Assembly (NCBI GenBank): GCA_945859605.1
Contig: OX243811.1
Location: 61,701,445-61,765,444, forward strand
DNA: 64,000 nucleotides
Direction of reading: 5' to 3'
From: Lumbricus rubellus
Taxonomy: Eukaryota > Annelida > Clitellata > Crassiclitellata > Lumbricidae
A program made the translations under genes and the position numbers. Shown piece by piece: positions 21,749 to 31,484 of this stretch. The stretch's first letter is position 1. The number at the start of each line of letters is the position of its first letter. A model generated the notes under the pieces. The model did not search any database and was not told where the DNA came from. It saw nothing but the letters and a program-made list of their open reading frames with translations.

Positions 21749-22379
21749 AACTTACTCATCTGATCATGTGGAAATACTGTTTACTTAGTTTTAAAGTTAC
21801 TCCAGCTTGCACATGGTTATATAAATAGACCTTATCAAGAATGTGGGTGGAGTCTATGATACAGTTCAAATTAAATTTTATCCAAGAATGTAATTTTGGA
21901 TTTGTTTTACCGACACCACACATGCAATTATTCAGCAGTGAGACATTTGCTTTTGTTGCAGATTTGTGCGTACAATAAAACAATAATTGTGCAATTACTA
22001 TGCAATTTCTTTTACGGCTGCATTATTTGTCAGATATGCTGGGAAAGGCCTACAGTTTACATATGTCAAAACAATTGGACATATGTGTTTCTTACCCAAT
22101 GTCCAAAACATTGCACATGACGACCATGTCCAAATAATTGGACATATATGTTCCTTACCCAATGTCCAAAACATTGCACATGACGACCATGTCCAAATAA
22201 TTGGACAATAATATTTAAGGCCCATTGTGCTAATTGTTTGGACATAAAAATTTTCATAGTAAACAATAAACTGTGTGCTTGAAACTTTTTTCCCTTCAAT
22301 CTGAGTGGCAATGAAGCAGGGAAATGCAAAGAAAATTTAAAAAATCATGGTGGTTTCATGGTGGGTCTCAGGAGGTTAA
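21749..22379. mobile_element. piggyBac 3' end with ggacat repeats and TTAA
   Basis: Downstream of the transposase, a 62-bp unit (gtccaaataattggacat, then ccaaaacattgcacatgac) is repeated at about 22066-22127 and 22128-22190, with a further ggacat copy at 22240. The element ends gtgggtctcaggagg at 22375, followed by TTAA (22376-22379), the piggyBac target. The same order and terminus recur at 55035-55236 after the second piggyBac copy, which supports assigning this tail to piggyBac. Confidence 0.65.
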
Positions 22380-22671
22380 GTTTCTATAATTTCGATTAGT
22401 GTGTCTGCAACTTTACACAATAATCTCATTTATGTTATTATTGAAAGGAAATTGTTATGCTTATACGAAAAACCTTTTTTTTCTTCATAAATCGGAATAA
22501 AGCATATATACATGTAGAACAATGTAACACTGAACTTCTGAGCTTAGTGCTAGGCTGAATATAGAACATCTTGGAACAATCGATTCCCTGACTAATTGCT
22601 TTGACATTTTGATCTCTTCAACAGAACTGTAATTGTGACCATATACAATTTGTATTATATATTCGTTTAAT

Positions 22672-23730
22672 AGATCTGAAAGTCATACCGCAATCAGTTA
22701 CAAAAAAAGAGTCAAAGTAAGGAGCTGTGAAGTTGAAAATGTTGGCTTCAGGCAACTCCCTCTAGCCAACGATGAATTGAACCAGACATCTGAAATTGAC
22801 CCTGTAAATAAAGAGCAAGTCAGTTCAGTCAATGCTGAGGTGAACAATGGTAGTGAAGGTCACAATATCAACATGGATGAAGTCAGTTTGACAGTCAATG
22901 ATGAGGTGAACAATGGTAGTGAAGGTCACAATATCAACATGGATGAAGTCAGTTTGACAGTCAATGATGAGGTGAACAATGGTAATGAAGGTCACAATAT
23001 CAACATGGATGAAGTCAGTTTGACAGTCAATGATGAGGTGAACAATGGTAGTGAAGGTCACAATATCAACACGGATGAAGTCAGTTTGACAGTCAATGAT
23101 GAGGTGAACAATGGTAGTGAAGGTCACAATATCAACATGGATGAAGTCAGTTTGACAGTCAATGATGAGGTGAACAATGGTAATGAAGGTCACAATATCA
23201 ACATGGATGAAGTCAGTTTGACAGTCAATGATGAGGTGAACAATGGTAGTGAAGGTCACAATATCAACACGGATGAAGTCAGTTTGACAGTCAATGATGA
23301 GGTGAACAATGGTAGTGAAGGTCACAATATCAACACGGATGAAGTCAGTTTGACAGTCAATGATGAGGTGAACAATGGTAGTGAAGGTCACAATATCAAC
23401 ACGGATGAAGTCAGTTTGACAGTCAATGATGAGGTGAACAATGGTAGTGAAGGTCACAATATCAACACGGATGAAGTCAGTTTGACAGTCAATGATGAGG
23501 TGAACAATGGTAGTGAAGGTCACAATATCAACATGGATGAAGCTGTGTCGAACTCATGTGGATCGTTGGAAGGTACTGTTTTGATGTATGAAATCATGCA
23601 GGACATTGACTTGGAACGTTTTACCGTACAAATGGATAACGTGGTATCGTGTCCTGTGATAAACCAGAATGACACTCATCGTTTTTTCGCCAGAGAATTT
23701 TCTCAATGTTCAGCAGACGTCACAAAATGA
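22672..23730 (+). CDS. QNRN-family protein, N-terminal repeat region (locus 2)
   Basis: The frame is open from about 22672 (after a possible ttaatag acceptor) with no ATG before the repeats; a distinct first exon is possible. It holds 11 copies of a 22-residue unit with core NDEVNNGSEGHNINMDE followed by VSLTV, then a unique acidic segment (MYEIMQDIDLERF). The frame leaves this phase at the T6 run 23682-23687 and continues at 23669-23896, then shifts again at the T7 run 23886-23892. These breaks at homopolymers suggest small indels, sequencing error or slippage in an otherwise coding locus. Confidence 0.55.
   Translation, partial: RSESHTAISYKKRVKVRSCEVENVGFRQLPLANDELNQTSEIDPVNKEQVSSVNAEVNNGSEGHNINMDEVSLTVNDEVNNGSEGHNINMDEVSLTVNDEVNNGNEGHNINMDEVSLTVNDEVNNGSEGHNINTDEVSLTVNDEVNNGSEGHNINMDEVSLTVNDEVNNGNEGHNINMDEVSLTVNDEVNNGSEGHNINTDEVSLTVNDEVNNGSEGHNINTDEVSLTVNDEVNNGSEGHNINTDEVSLTVNDEVNNGSEGHNINTDEVSLTVNDEVNNGSEGHNINMDEAVSNSCGSLEGTVLMYEIMQDIDLERFTVQMDNVVSCPVINQNDTHRFFAREFSQCSADVTK
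22831..23556. repeat. Coding minisatellite, 11 x 66 bp
   Basis: The 66-bp units are anchored by gaggtgaacaatggtagtg and run from 22831 to 23556. Substitutions are few (agt/aat, atg/acg). The length is divisible by 3. The sequence is unrelated to the 69-bp array at locus 1 although the copy number and position in the gene are the same. Confidence 0.95.
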
Positions 23731-23896
23731 GTTCCTAGCAGCCGTCCCTCTAGAAAACAACGATGTCCATCTCCTGATTCTTTACCCTGACGGATCTGTA
23801 AATGCTCTATCTGGTAACATTAACAATCCAATCGAAGCTCTTTCTGCAGACATAGTTGGCGAGACTGTGTCTGTCACTGCGAATGTTTTTTTGTGA
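23669..23896 (+). CDS. QNRN-family linker segment (locus 2, shifted phase)
   Basis: This 75-codon open segment bridges the repeat region and the basic/Cys domain. It reads through LLILYPDGSVNALSG and is bounded by T6 and T7 runs where the phase changes by one base each time. It has no recognisable domain. Confidence 0.4.
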   Translation: MTLIVFSPENFLNVQQTSQNEFLAAVPLENNDVHLLILYPDGSVNALSGNINNPIEALSADIVGETVSVTANVFL

Positions 23897-25670
23897 GGCG
23901 GTTTCAAGCACTGCTGTAAGAAGCACCCCAGTAAATGCAATGCAACGAAGCAGGAAACGGACACGGAAACCAGAGATGTGGAAACAAGTCTTGCGTAAGA
24001 AAAGTAGGCAAGCTGGATTAGGCTATTTAAGCAGCACCGGTTCTGAGATGAGGCAGCGTTCTGTTAGTGCTCGAAAATCCTGTATGAAATGTCGATTTGA
24101 GTGCAGTGACAAAGTATCCAGTGAAATGAGGTGTGCGATTCATGAATGTTTTTGGAAAATGAGTGATTCAGAAAAGAACAGTTTTTACGAACAGACAACA
24201 ACCAGGGTCAATGTACGTCGCAGATCGGAAGGTTCTGACACAATGAAGAAAGTCTATTCTTACACATATACATTTGTTGTCGACAATGAAAAAATCAGAG
24301 TCTGTAAGCAGTTCTATTTGTCTTGCCTTGATATATGCCAGAGACGTATATCTTACTATCACGAAAGAATTCGCAATCCACTTACAGGCACAGCAAGACC
24401 AGACAAAAGAGGATGTCACCAAAAGAAGACTATACCCATATGCGCCCTAAAAGCCGTCATAGATCACATAAACTCATTCCCACGAGTTCAGTCACATTAT
24501 TGCAGATCAAGTACTAATCGGGAGTTTCTTGAGCCACAATTGAACTTACAAAAAATGTATGATATGTACGTTGCTCTGTGTGGTGAAAATGAGACCACGC
24601 CTGTGAAAGTGCACACATACCGAGAAATTTTTAACACTCGTTTCAATCTCTCATTTGTAAAACCGAAAAAGGATCGGTGTGACCTATGTGAAGAATTTGT
24701 CTGTGCACAAAAGAATGACAATATCACGAAGGAACTTAACGCCAGTCGAAATTCACATGTAAGAAGTAAGGATGCAACCAGCAAAGAAAGGAAAATTGAC
24801 AGAGAAATGAAAACTGCAGTCATATGTTTTGACCTCCAGAATGTCATAACATTACCCAGAGCAAACATTAGCAACATGTTTTACAAACGGAAACTAAACA
24901 TGTACAATTTAACTGGACATTACTCAGAAAAGAAACAAGGATATGCTGTTTTGTGGCATGAAGGCCAGTCTGGGAGAGCAGGCAATGATATTGCTAATGC
25001 ATTGACAACCATGTTGAGCAAAGTGAGTGAACAAAACCCAGATATCACGGAACTTGTACTTTGGTCAGATTCCTGTGTACCACAGAATCGAAATTCTTTA
25101 ATGAGCCTAGCATTGATCAATTTCCTCAAAAGTCAGACGACACTGGTAAAAATAACTCAGAAATTCTGTGAGCCAGGACATTCCTGGATACAGGAGATTG
25201 ACAATATACATTCGCAGATAGAGAAAACTTTACAGCTCACCGAAATTTTCAGCCCACTAGGCTTGACAAGATTGATGCTGACAGTGAACAGAAAGAAACC
25301 ACTCAAAGTCATACAGATGTCGTCAACAAACTTTCTCAACTACCAAAAGGTTTCAAAGTCTGCCTCATTCCAATTCAGTCTGATTCCATACACTAGAGTG
25401 AAAACGTTGGTCCCCAGTAAGGAGAAACTTTGCTGTGTTCAGTACAAAACACATTTCGATGACGAGAACTTCGTGACTGTTTGCATTCGGAAAGAATGTC
25501 AGTGCTCCAGGGAGGACTTCCAGTTGCCGAAGTTGGAGTCAAGTCAACAGTTTAACAGTCTAAGCAAGGAAAAGGTCGCTGACTTAAAAAGTATGTTCAT
25601 TTACATGCCAAAAGGAACTTATGGAAACAATAATCGCATCATCAGAATCAAAAGAAAAGGACAACTCTAG
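23895..25670 (+). CDS. QNRN-family candidate DDD/E transposase (locus 2)
   Basis: The phase is open from 23856; sense coding probably begins after the T7 run ending at 23892. The basic/Cys domain reads KRTRKPEMWKQVLRKKSR and CMKCRFECSD. It is followed by RPDKRGCHQ, FPRVQSHYCRSS, LSFVKPKKDRCDLCEEF, VICFDLQNV (Asp326 counted from 23856), VLWHEG, VLWSDSCVPQNRN (Asp405) and EPGHSWIQEID (Asp449). The C terminus has KVADLKSMFIYMPKGTYG. It is the most complete core of the family here, with no internal stops. An overlapping frame at 25621-25929 encodes a basic tail (PGPRKSLKKKN) and may be the true C terminus after a one-base shift. The role as transposase is inferred from motif order and context. 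Confidence 0.6.
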   Translation, partial: EAVSSTAVRSTPVNAMQRSRKRTRKPEMWKQVLRKKSRQAGLGYLSSTGSEMRQRSVSARKSCMKCRFECSDKVSSEMRCAIHECFWKMSDSEKNSFYEQTTTRVNVRRRSEGSDTMKKVYSYTYTFVVDNEKIRVCKQFYLSCLDICQRRISYYHERIRNPLTGTARPDKRGCHQKKTIPICALKAVIDHINSFPRVQSHYCRSSTNREFLEPQLNLQKMYDMYVALCGENETTPVKVHTYREIFNTRFNLSFVKPKKDRCDLCEEFVCAQKNDNITKELNASRNSHVRSKDATSKERKIDREMKTAVICFDLQNVITLPRANISNMFYKRKLNMYNLTGHYSEKKQGYAVLWHEGQSGRAGNDIANALTTMLSKVSEQNPDITELVLWSDSCVPQNRNSLMSLALINFLKSQTTLVKITQKFCEPGHSWIQEIDNIHSQIEKTLQLTEIFSPLGLTRLMLTVNRKKPLKVIQMSSTNFLNYQKVSKSASFQFSLIPYTRVKTLVPSKEKLCCVQYKTHFDDENFVTVCIRKECQCSREDFQLPKLESSQQFNSLSKEKVADLKSMFIYMPKGTYGNNNRIIRIKRKGQL

Positions 25671-25929
25671 GACAACATCGAAAGTTGTGCATTCTGCAAC
25701 AAGTGCACAGCGCAGTGCCTCAAAAGAGTCAATAGTTTTGACAAAAACACACTCTCGATCAGTTGGCAAACATTCATTGGGTCAATGTAATGAGAAGAAA
25801 CGTGGTGAAAATTCTAGATCAGAATGGTCTTTAAGAAGTAGGTCCATATTCTTGAAAGAAGCAGAAGGTATAATTCCTAAAGTCTCAAAGGTTCCTGGCC
25901 CCAGGAAGTCATTAAAGAAAAAGAATTAG

Positions 25930-26984
25930 CAAGTCACCAATGATGTGCATTGCACCATGCTAAGACTTAGTAACTGACTTGAGCAATAAGTCTTGAGTCT
26001 ATAGACCAACGACAAAGTTTTCTATCACAGAACTGTCTTGTACTTTGGTCAGATTTACAACATCGTTTCTTAACAGTGCTGATATTACGAACTCATACCA
26101 TTATTGCTTGAACTTAGTTACTTTTATTGTGTTCCTACATGTTAATGCCACAAGGCAGTTACCGCCGCTATTGTATGAATATTGCATAATTCCTACTACC
26201 GGTAGTCTTGATTAAATAATAATTATTGACATAGTATTGTAGTGTTGTTTTAGTTAGGAAATAAATGGGTATCCCTAATTCTGCATACATTTTACTGAGA
26301 ATTATAATGCTCCATGTAATGATAAATCACTTTAACAGTTAACCATGCTCATCTATTACAGCACTCCATTTGAGCAGATGTTGAAAAGGTCTTTAAAATA
26401 ACTTTTCATACAAGAAGTTTACATTGTACCAATGCAAATACACAGTCATAGCGATTATGACAGTTTAAAACCGTATTCCAAAAACACCTTTTTGCTAGAT
26501 TTATTAGATAATAGTAGTCTGTTATAGCTAATTACAACAACAGTCGTAATTCGTTTTGCTAACAATTATAATGTTCCATGTAATGATGAATCATAATAAC
26601 AATTAATAGTCAATGGCTGTTTCTGTAATATTTTGTACTATTTGAACAAATTCCGAAAATCTCCTTCAAATTGTCTTTCCTTATCACCGAAGCCACAATC
26701 GTTGTGATTTTTTACAGTTGCAGATGTCTGCATAAATGTTTTCTAAACATTATTGTGCTGTTTTGTCCCACCAAAGAGTTTTTAGTACAAAATGCCAAGT
26801 CATTAAACTTTCTTTTTCAATTTTCTCCGTTTCACCAAAAGTGAGCATAGAACAGTCTACTTCTCGAGCGACGAACTGCTTGATCGCCCTTCGCCCAATT
26901 GAAATAATTGACATTGTAACCATTTAAGTGGGCGTTTAGGCTAAATGAAGCATTTCGACGATGCCAAAGGTAGGTTTGATTTAC
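25930..26984. repeat. 3' flank of QNRN locus 2 with paired subterminal words
   Basis: Non-coding AT-rich DNA. Two similar words, attataatgctccatgtaat (26302) and attataatgttccatgtaat (26565), are separated by about 263 bp and resemble the TATARTGGNCCA words at locus 1. They may be subterminal repeats of the element. No end was fixed. Confidence 0.4.
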
Positions 26985-27400
26985 ATTTGTGACAAAAATG
27001 ACAATGTCGCTACATTCACTCGCTAAAGCTTGTGATCGGACCGCAGTCTCGGATAGATCGGCTGCTGCATTAGCAACATCAGTTCTGCATGATCTTGGTC
27101 TCGTGTCGCCGATCTAAGTAATCGATCGAAGCAAGATCAGCCGAGAACGCAGCAAAACTCGTAAGGAACTGCGGCAGAATGATGACCACATTGACCAGTT
27201 CGACCACACTCACACTGGCATCCATGGAGTATTTTTTCATGACCGCAAGGATCGAACTTTGACAAAAGTTCTTGGCGACGATGTCAAGTAGCCTACCACA
27301 GAAAAACCCTCACGGAAGAACACATAAGCATCATCGCAGAGCCGCGTTCTTCATACTTCAGCCACACGACTGCGCCATCAGGCTCCAACAAAGACATAGG
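26985..27400 (+). pseudogene. Fragment of an unnamed multi-copy transposon protein
   Basis: Conceptual translation gives ACDRTAVSDRSAAALATSVL, LGLVSP, a stop, VIDRSKISRER, then FHDRKDRTLTKV and, after a shift, KTLTEEHISIIAEP. The pattern CDR..VSDR.AAAIA..VL..GL and DRSKI.RER matches a protein family seen many times in animal genomes, recalled without a formal name. At least one stop and one frameshift make it a relic. The following G-rich stretch to 27715 holds nothing recognised. Confidence 0.5.
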
Positions 27401-27769
27401 GTGGTAGAGGGAGCGGGGGGGAGAGATGGACCCCGAAGTAAGATGGACCCTTAACGCAAAACTCGACTATACGATCATTTATTAGTGTCTGTCTTACCCC
27501 ATTGTTGGGGCAAGATGGACAGTAGGCCTATTTATCGACGCGTCAATAAGAAAATAGATATTTTGTCATTTTCAATTTAATATAGTTTTTGCTTGCAAAT
27601 CGATCATCACGTCCATATTGGATACATTTCGGGTAAGTAAACAAATTATTAGTAAGACACGTATCACACTTCAATTAGTGTTTCGTAATCTAACGTGCAC
27701 GGACCTCTTCTATTATCACCCCCCTCCCCCCCAGAACAGCCTACCTATGGTTTGGGGGCAAAGTCATTC

Positions 27770-27890
27770 ACAACCGAGTTACTTTGCCCAATGCTGTGTC
27801 GTTTTGCCCCAGTATAGTATTACTTTGCCCCATGCTGTGTCGTTTTGCCCCAGTATAGTATTGCTACAGTATTACTTTGCCCCAGGCTGT
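27770..27890. repeat. TTTGCCCC repeat array
   Basis: At least four ttgcccca words occur with intervening gtatagtatt and tgctgtgtcg blocks. It lies upstream of the pogo-like relic and may be its subterminal region. Confidence 0.6.
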
Positions 27891-27904
27891 TTTGTTGCAC
27901 TTGT

Positions 27905-28090
27905 CTTGTCTTGTCTTTAACCTTCCTCGATTCGAGGGTTGGTCGCTTCATGGACATGCCTTCGCCACTTTTTCCTGTCCTACGTCTCCTTCAATATCTG
28001 CTCGAATGGTAGTTCCATCCATGTGATGACATTAGCGATCCATCCCATCCTCGGTCTTCCCCTTGCCCTTGATCCCGACATCGTACCCTG
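27905..28090 (-). mobile_element. 3' end of a non-LTR retrotransposon (minus strand)
   Basis: On the minus strand the translation reads GSRARGRPRMGWIANV, then TWMELPFEQIL, and DRKKWRRHVHEATNPRIEEG followed by a stop. This is the characteristic C-terminal segment of many LINE reverse transcriptases (GRPR.RW...W, DR..WR..V..A). It ends in a short GACAA-type tail at 27900. The copy is 5'-truncated and has one internal stop. Confidence 0.7.
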
Positions 28091-28278
28091 TATTTTTGTT
28101 GCACTAATGTAGTAGTATTAGTTTGCCCCCGAGATTTATATAAGGCTTTTGCACCTAAAATTTGTAGCATTGCACCAACTGACCTTTACCCTTCTTTGTA
28201 GACATCATAGGCTACTTCGACCAAAGAAATCATCTTTGGTTATTATTTTGCCTACTTAATTACAAACGCAAAACTGAT

Positions 28279-28790
28279 ATGGCATTGTGGACTCTTGAAA
28301 CTATGCAGGCAGCCATAACAGATATTAGATCAAATCAAATCAGCCTCAGACAAGCTGAACAGACATATGGGATACCACACGCCACAATACGGCGCCATCT
28401 CATGAAAACAGTTAAAACACCAGGCAAGTTAGGAAGATTTCGATGTACATTGAATGAGGAATATGAAACTGAACTGTTACAGTACATAATTGACATGCAG
28501 CAGCTATTCTATGGGTTAAGTTTGACAGATGTTAGACAATTAGCCTTCCAGCTTGCAGAAAGAAACAACATTGATGTTCCATTTTCCAAGGTGACGCAAT
28601 TAGTAGGAAAAGATTGGATGAGTGGAATCTTGCGGAGACATAAAACGATCTCACTAAGAACACCCGAGGCGACTTCTCTCTCGTGCAACCGGTTTCAAAA
28701 GGGTGCAAGTTGGAAAATTTTATAATCAATTAAAATCAGTTTTGGAAAGCGAAATAATTCCACCAAATCGAATTTACAATAGAACAATCA
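28279..28790 (+). pseudogene. pogo-like transposase, N-terminal DNA-binding part (relic)
   Basis: An ATG at 28279 begins a psq-type helix-turn-helix (SLRQAEQTYGIPHATIRRHL) and then a CENP-B-like second domain (FYGLSLTDVRQLAFQLAE, DWMSGILRRH). After RTPEATSLS the frame shifts near 28697 and continues as VGKFYNQLKSVLESE to RIYN. There the DDE catalytic region is missing, an internal deletion. A C-terminal piece follows at 28890-29075. Confidence 0.7.
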
Positions 28791-28889
28791 ACGAGTGTGC
28801 AGAGACCTATGCGAACATCCCGTAATCCTGCGATCACCAAGCCAAGACCTCCATCTGCAACTCGAGTAATAATTCGAAAGCCTGCATAT

Positions 28890-29085
28890 TTACAAAATGC
28901 AAAAAACTGCACAGAACATTCCAAATCAACCTGTCGAGGAACAGCAACTTGAACTTGTCGAGGAACAGCAACTGGAACCTGTCGAGGAACAGCAACTGGA
29001 ACCTGTCGAGGCAGCTGGTGGTGGAGATGTGTCAGGTGATGTTGCTTCAGTGCCGTTGCTTCAGTGCCAGTGTGAGGAACTATAG
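28890..29085 (+). pseudogene. pogo-like C-terminal piece with short tandem repeats
   Basis: Three copies of the 8-residue unit VEEQQLEP are followed by GDVSGDVASVP, the same motif found twice at 40405-40490. This links the piece to the pogo-like relic there. It is truncated at the junction with gypsy integrase sequence near 29090. Confidence 0.5.
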
Positions 29086-29094
29086 TCGTCGGGT

Positions 29095-29222
29095 GGTCAC
29101 AAATTCATTTTGACCATGATGGACCATTTTAGCCGCTTTGCTGAAGTTTACCCAGTTCGTAATCAAGAAGCTACTACGGTTGCCAAAGTGATGGTGGAGC
29201 AATGGATTGCACGCTATGGTTG
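29095..29222 (+). pseudogene. Ty3/gypsy integrase core, first half
   Basis: The translation includes ILTMMDHFSRFAEVYPV and VEQWIARYG, the first catalytic-Asp strand of an integrase core. It is cut at 29222 by an inserted LTR-like element and continues at 30675. Upstream gag, protease and reverse transcriptase are absent. Confidence 0.75.
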
Positions 29223-30674
29223 TGTAACGAACTATAACTTCGTTACACGGACTAAGGGATGAGTTCGCTCTCTCTGTGGTAGATATTTGGGCAGGTGTGT
29301 AGTTTTTCCCGCGTGCTAGTACGCAGACGTTCGATAGAGGGCGCATAGGGTATATAAGCTAGGACTCCCGTTGGTCATGAGTTTTTACCTGGAGACCGGA
29401 GAAGGAGAAAGACGTCAGGTGTGCTTACCTTTGGAACGGAGGAAGAGGGAACCCGTCTTGACTGAGCTGCGTAGTTTAAGTATTTCGATAGTTGAAAGTG
29501 AAATAAGTGCGTTGCTGTCTTGAAATATGAAGTTGCGAGAAGAGGAACGATAGGCCTTTATTTGCAACGACGGTTCGGATGAAGACTGGTCATTTCTGCC
29601 TGTTTCGAGTGTTTCGAGTGAAGAATTGCCGGGATACGCCCACTTCTGCTGAACGGGGTAGTAAATAGAAACTTTCATTTATTTGTGTAAAAGGAATATT
29701 TAATTGTGCGCCTCTGCTTATTTAAGTACTAAAGCTAGTTACTGAATGCATAGTTTGTTCCGCATAGAGTCTAATGTCTTGAGAACTTCGGTTATATTGT
29801 ATGAATGATTCTTGATAGTTTGGTTGCTTTACGAAAACTTTCTTAGTTAGCTCTGACTTCATGAAAGTGAACTATTCGTGCTAAATTAGTTTATGTTACT
29901 GGAACTTTCCTATATAGCTTTGTTGTTCACCGTAAAGTGCATTACTTTTGATAATTTGGGGTGAATTAACTGCATAACGACATTATTGATTACATTATCA
30001 CAACGCATATGGCTTATTCTTCTCCTCAAGTAACTTTGAATGAGGGGGATTCTAACTCTGAAGAAGAGGGAGAAGGAAGGAATTCTTCCCCTGAAGTGGT
30101 CCTCGAACCCCTTTATGCCCAAATGTTTGCTCATCTTGATAAAATGAATGACGCATTGCAAGGAATGAGGCAAGATACAAAAGAGATGCGAACCCAATTG
30201 TTGGAATTGGTCGAGGACATGACAGATACGAAAAGGGACAGGAAAGAGTTACAGTCGGAGGTGCTGGGAATGAGATAGACATTGACTGAAATTACTGGAC
30301 GACTGGAAGAGAAGACTGAGGAGGACTTGAGAGTTCAGAGAGAACAGAGGAATTTGATGGAACGGGTGGAAAGAATGGAAGAAACAAATATTAGGACGCT
30401 CACAATAGGTGCACAAACGGACCCAAATATTCCGGACTACGGTCCGGAGGTTGTCAACCGACCAGTGACCGCACCTAGGCCCTCGAACACTATGACACTT
30501 TTCCCCTCCGAAGGGATTTGAACCCGAACACGGGAGCAAGACCAAAGGAATTTGGTCTGACCGGTTCATTTGCCCCAGGTCCAACGCACCTATTAGAAAG
30601 TATGGCCACCTCTCCACGGCAACGATCGGGAGTAGCGCCCCGATCGGGAGAAAGGTGGGCCTACGAGCGTTACA
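29223..30674 (+). mobile_element. LTR-like (gag-only) element inserted in the gypsy integrase, 1,452 bp
   Basis: The termini are TGTAACG and CGTTACA (TG...CA), flanked by the 4-bp duplication gttg (29219-29222 and 30675-30678). Removing the element and one gttg restores the integrase codons Y-G-C-P across the junction. The left part has a TATA box (gggtatataagc at about 29349) and a 5' hairpin (tgtaacgaa/ttcgttaca). A purine-rich tract (gggagaaaggtggg) lies near the right end. A matching second LTR was not found, so a truncated or solo-type structure is possible. Confidence 0.6.
30009..30521 (+). pseudogene. Gag-like coiled-coil protein with one in-frame stop
   Basis: An ATG at 30009 begins an acidic start (SNSEEEGEGRNSSPE) and a heptad-like coiled coil (LDKMNDALQGMRQDTKEM). 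A TAG at 30276 interrupts the frame, which otherwise continues in the same phase to 30521 (EITGRLEEKTEED). The organisation matches the gag-like protein at 34214-34957, which also has a single in-frame stop in its coiled coil. Confidence 0.5.
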
Positions 30675-31476
30675 GTTGCCCTTTACAAGTGATTTCGGAA
30701 CAAGGAGGATGCTTCGAATCCACGGTGTTCCGAGAGTTGTGTAGATTGCTGGGGATCAATAAAGTGCGAACGACGGCTTTCAAACCATCTTCCAATGGTA
30801 TGCTGGAGAGATTTCACAAAACAATGAACTCCATGATTGCCAAGGTCGTTGCACAGAATCAGAGAGACTGGCACATTCAGCTTCCGTTGTTAATGGTAGC
30901 CTATCGCGCGAGTGTTCATAGTAGCACTGGATTCACCCCAAATGAGTTGTTTCTAGCGAGACAAGTATCCTTGCCGATTGATCTAGTTTTGGGAGATTGT
31001 TATCTCAGAGAAGAGATTCCGGATTATTCGCAATTTGTGTACGAACAAGGACAAAGGATACAAGCGAATTTTGCATTGGCCAGGGAGACAATGCAGAAAC
31101 AAGCCGAAGTGAGAGCCTACAGGTATAACTTGAGAGTGAGGCCGACAACGTACGAAGTGGGACAGCTCGTCTGGTTTTATTACCCCAGACATCGTCAGGG
31201 CATGCAAAAGAAGTGGTCGTTTTGATATCAAGGGCCATTTCGTGTAGAAAACGACTTGGGCCGGTGTTATATAAAATAAGGAAAACACCCAGAAGCCAAG
31301 CACGGATTGAATATGTGGACAAGCTGAAGCCATATTTTGGGTCGTGCGATGGTAATCAAGACGCTATTCAGCTACGGACTTCTACTGAGCCATTGGAGGA
31401 AGAGAGGCCTGCAGATGGATATGAAGGTGTAAGGCCAAGACGAAATGCGAAGATGCCTCAAAGATATCTTCAGTAA
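30675..31476 (+). pseudogene. Ty3/gypsy integrase, second half and C-terminal domain
   Basis: Integrase continues with CPLQVISEQGGCFES, where the usual second catalytic Asp is Glu. It then has GMLERFHKTMNSM (the Glu motif), AYRASVHSSTGFTPNE and PRHRQGMQKKW. A stop at 31223 and a frameshift near 31260 break the C-terminal GPF/Y-type domain, which resumes as RIEYVDKLKPYFG and ends PQRYLQ. The Glu substitution, stop and shift argue that it is inactive. Confidence 0.8.
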
Positions 31477-31484
31477 TGATGGGA

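Noticed and set aside
21998..22329. Minus-strand frames in the ggacat repeats
   Set aside because: Repeat-driven, no homology; the region is the 3' tail of a piggyBac element.
22825..23523. 232-codon minus-strand frame across the 66-bp array
   Set aside because: Periodicity artefact of the coding minisatellite on the plus strand.
16150..23556. CRISPR-like arrays
   Set aside because: Units are contiguous with no variable spacers, are protein-coding, and the DNA is metazoan.
29223..30674. A DNA transposon with TGTAACG terminal inverted repeats
   Set aside because: Only 7 bp are inverted; a 4-bp duplication, TATA box and gag-like gene fit an LTR-type element better, though two LTRs were not found.
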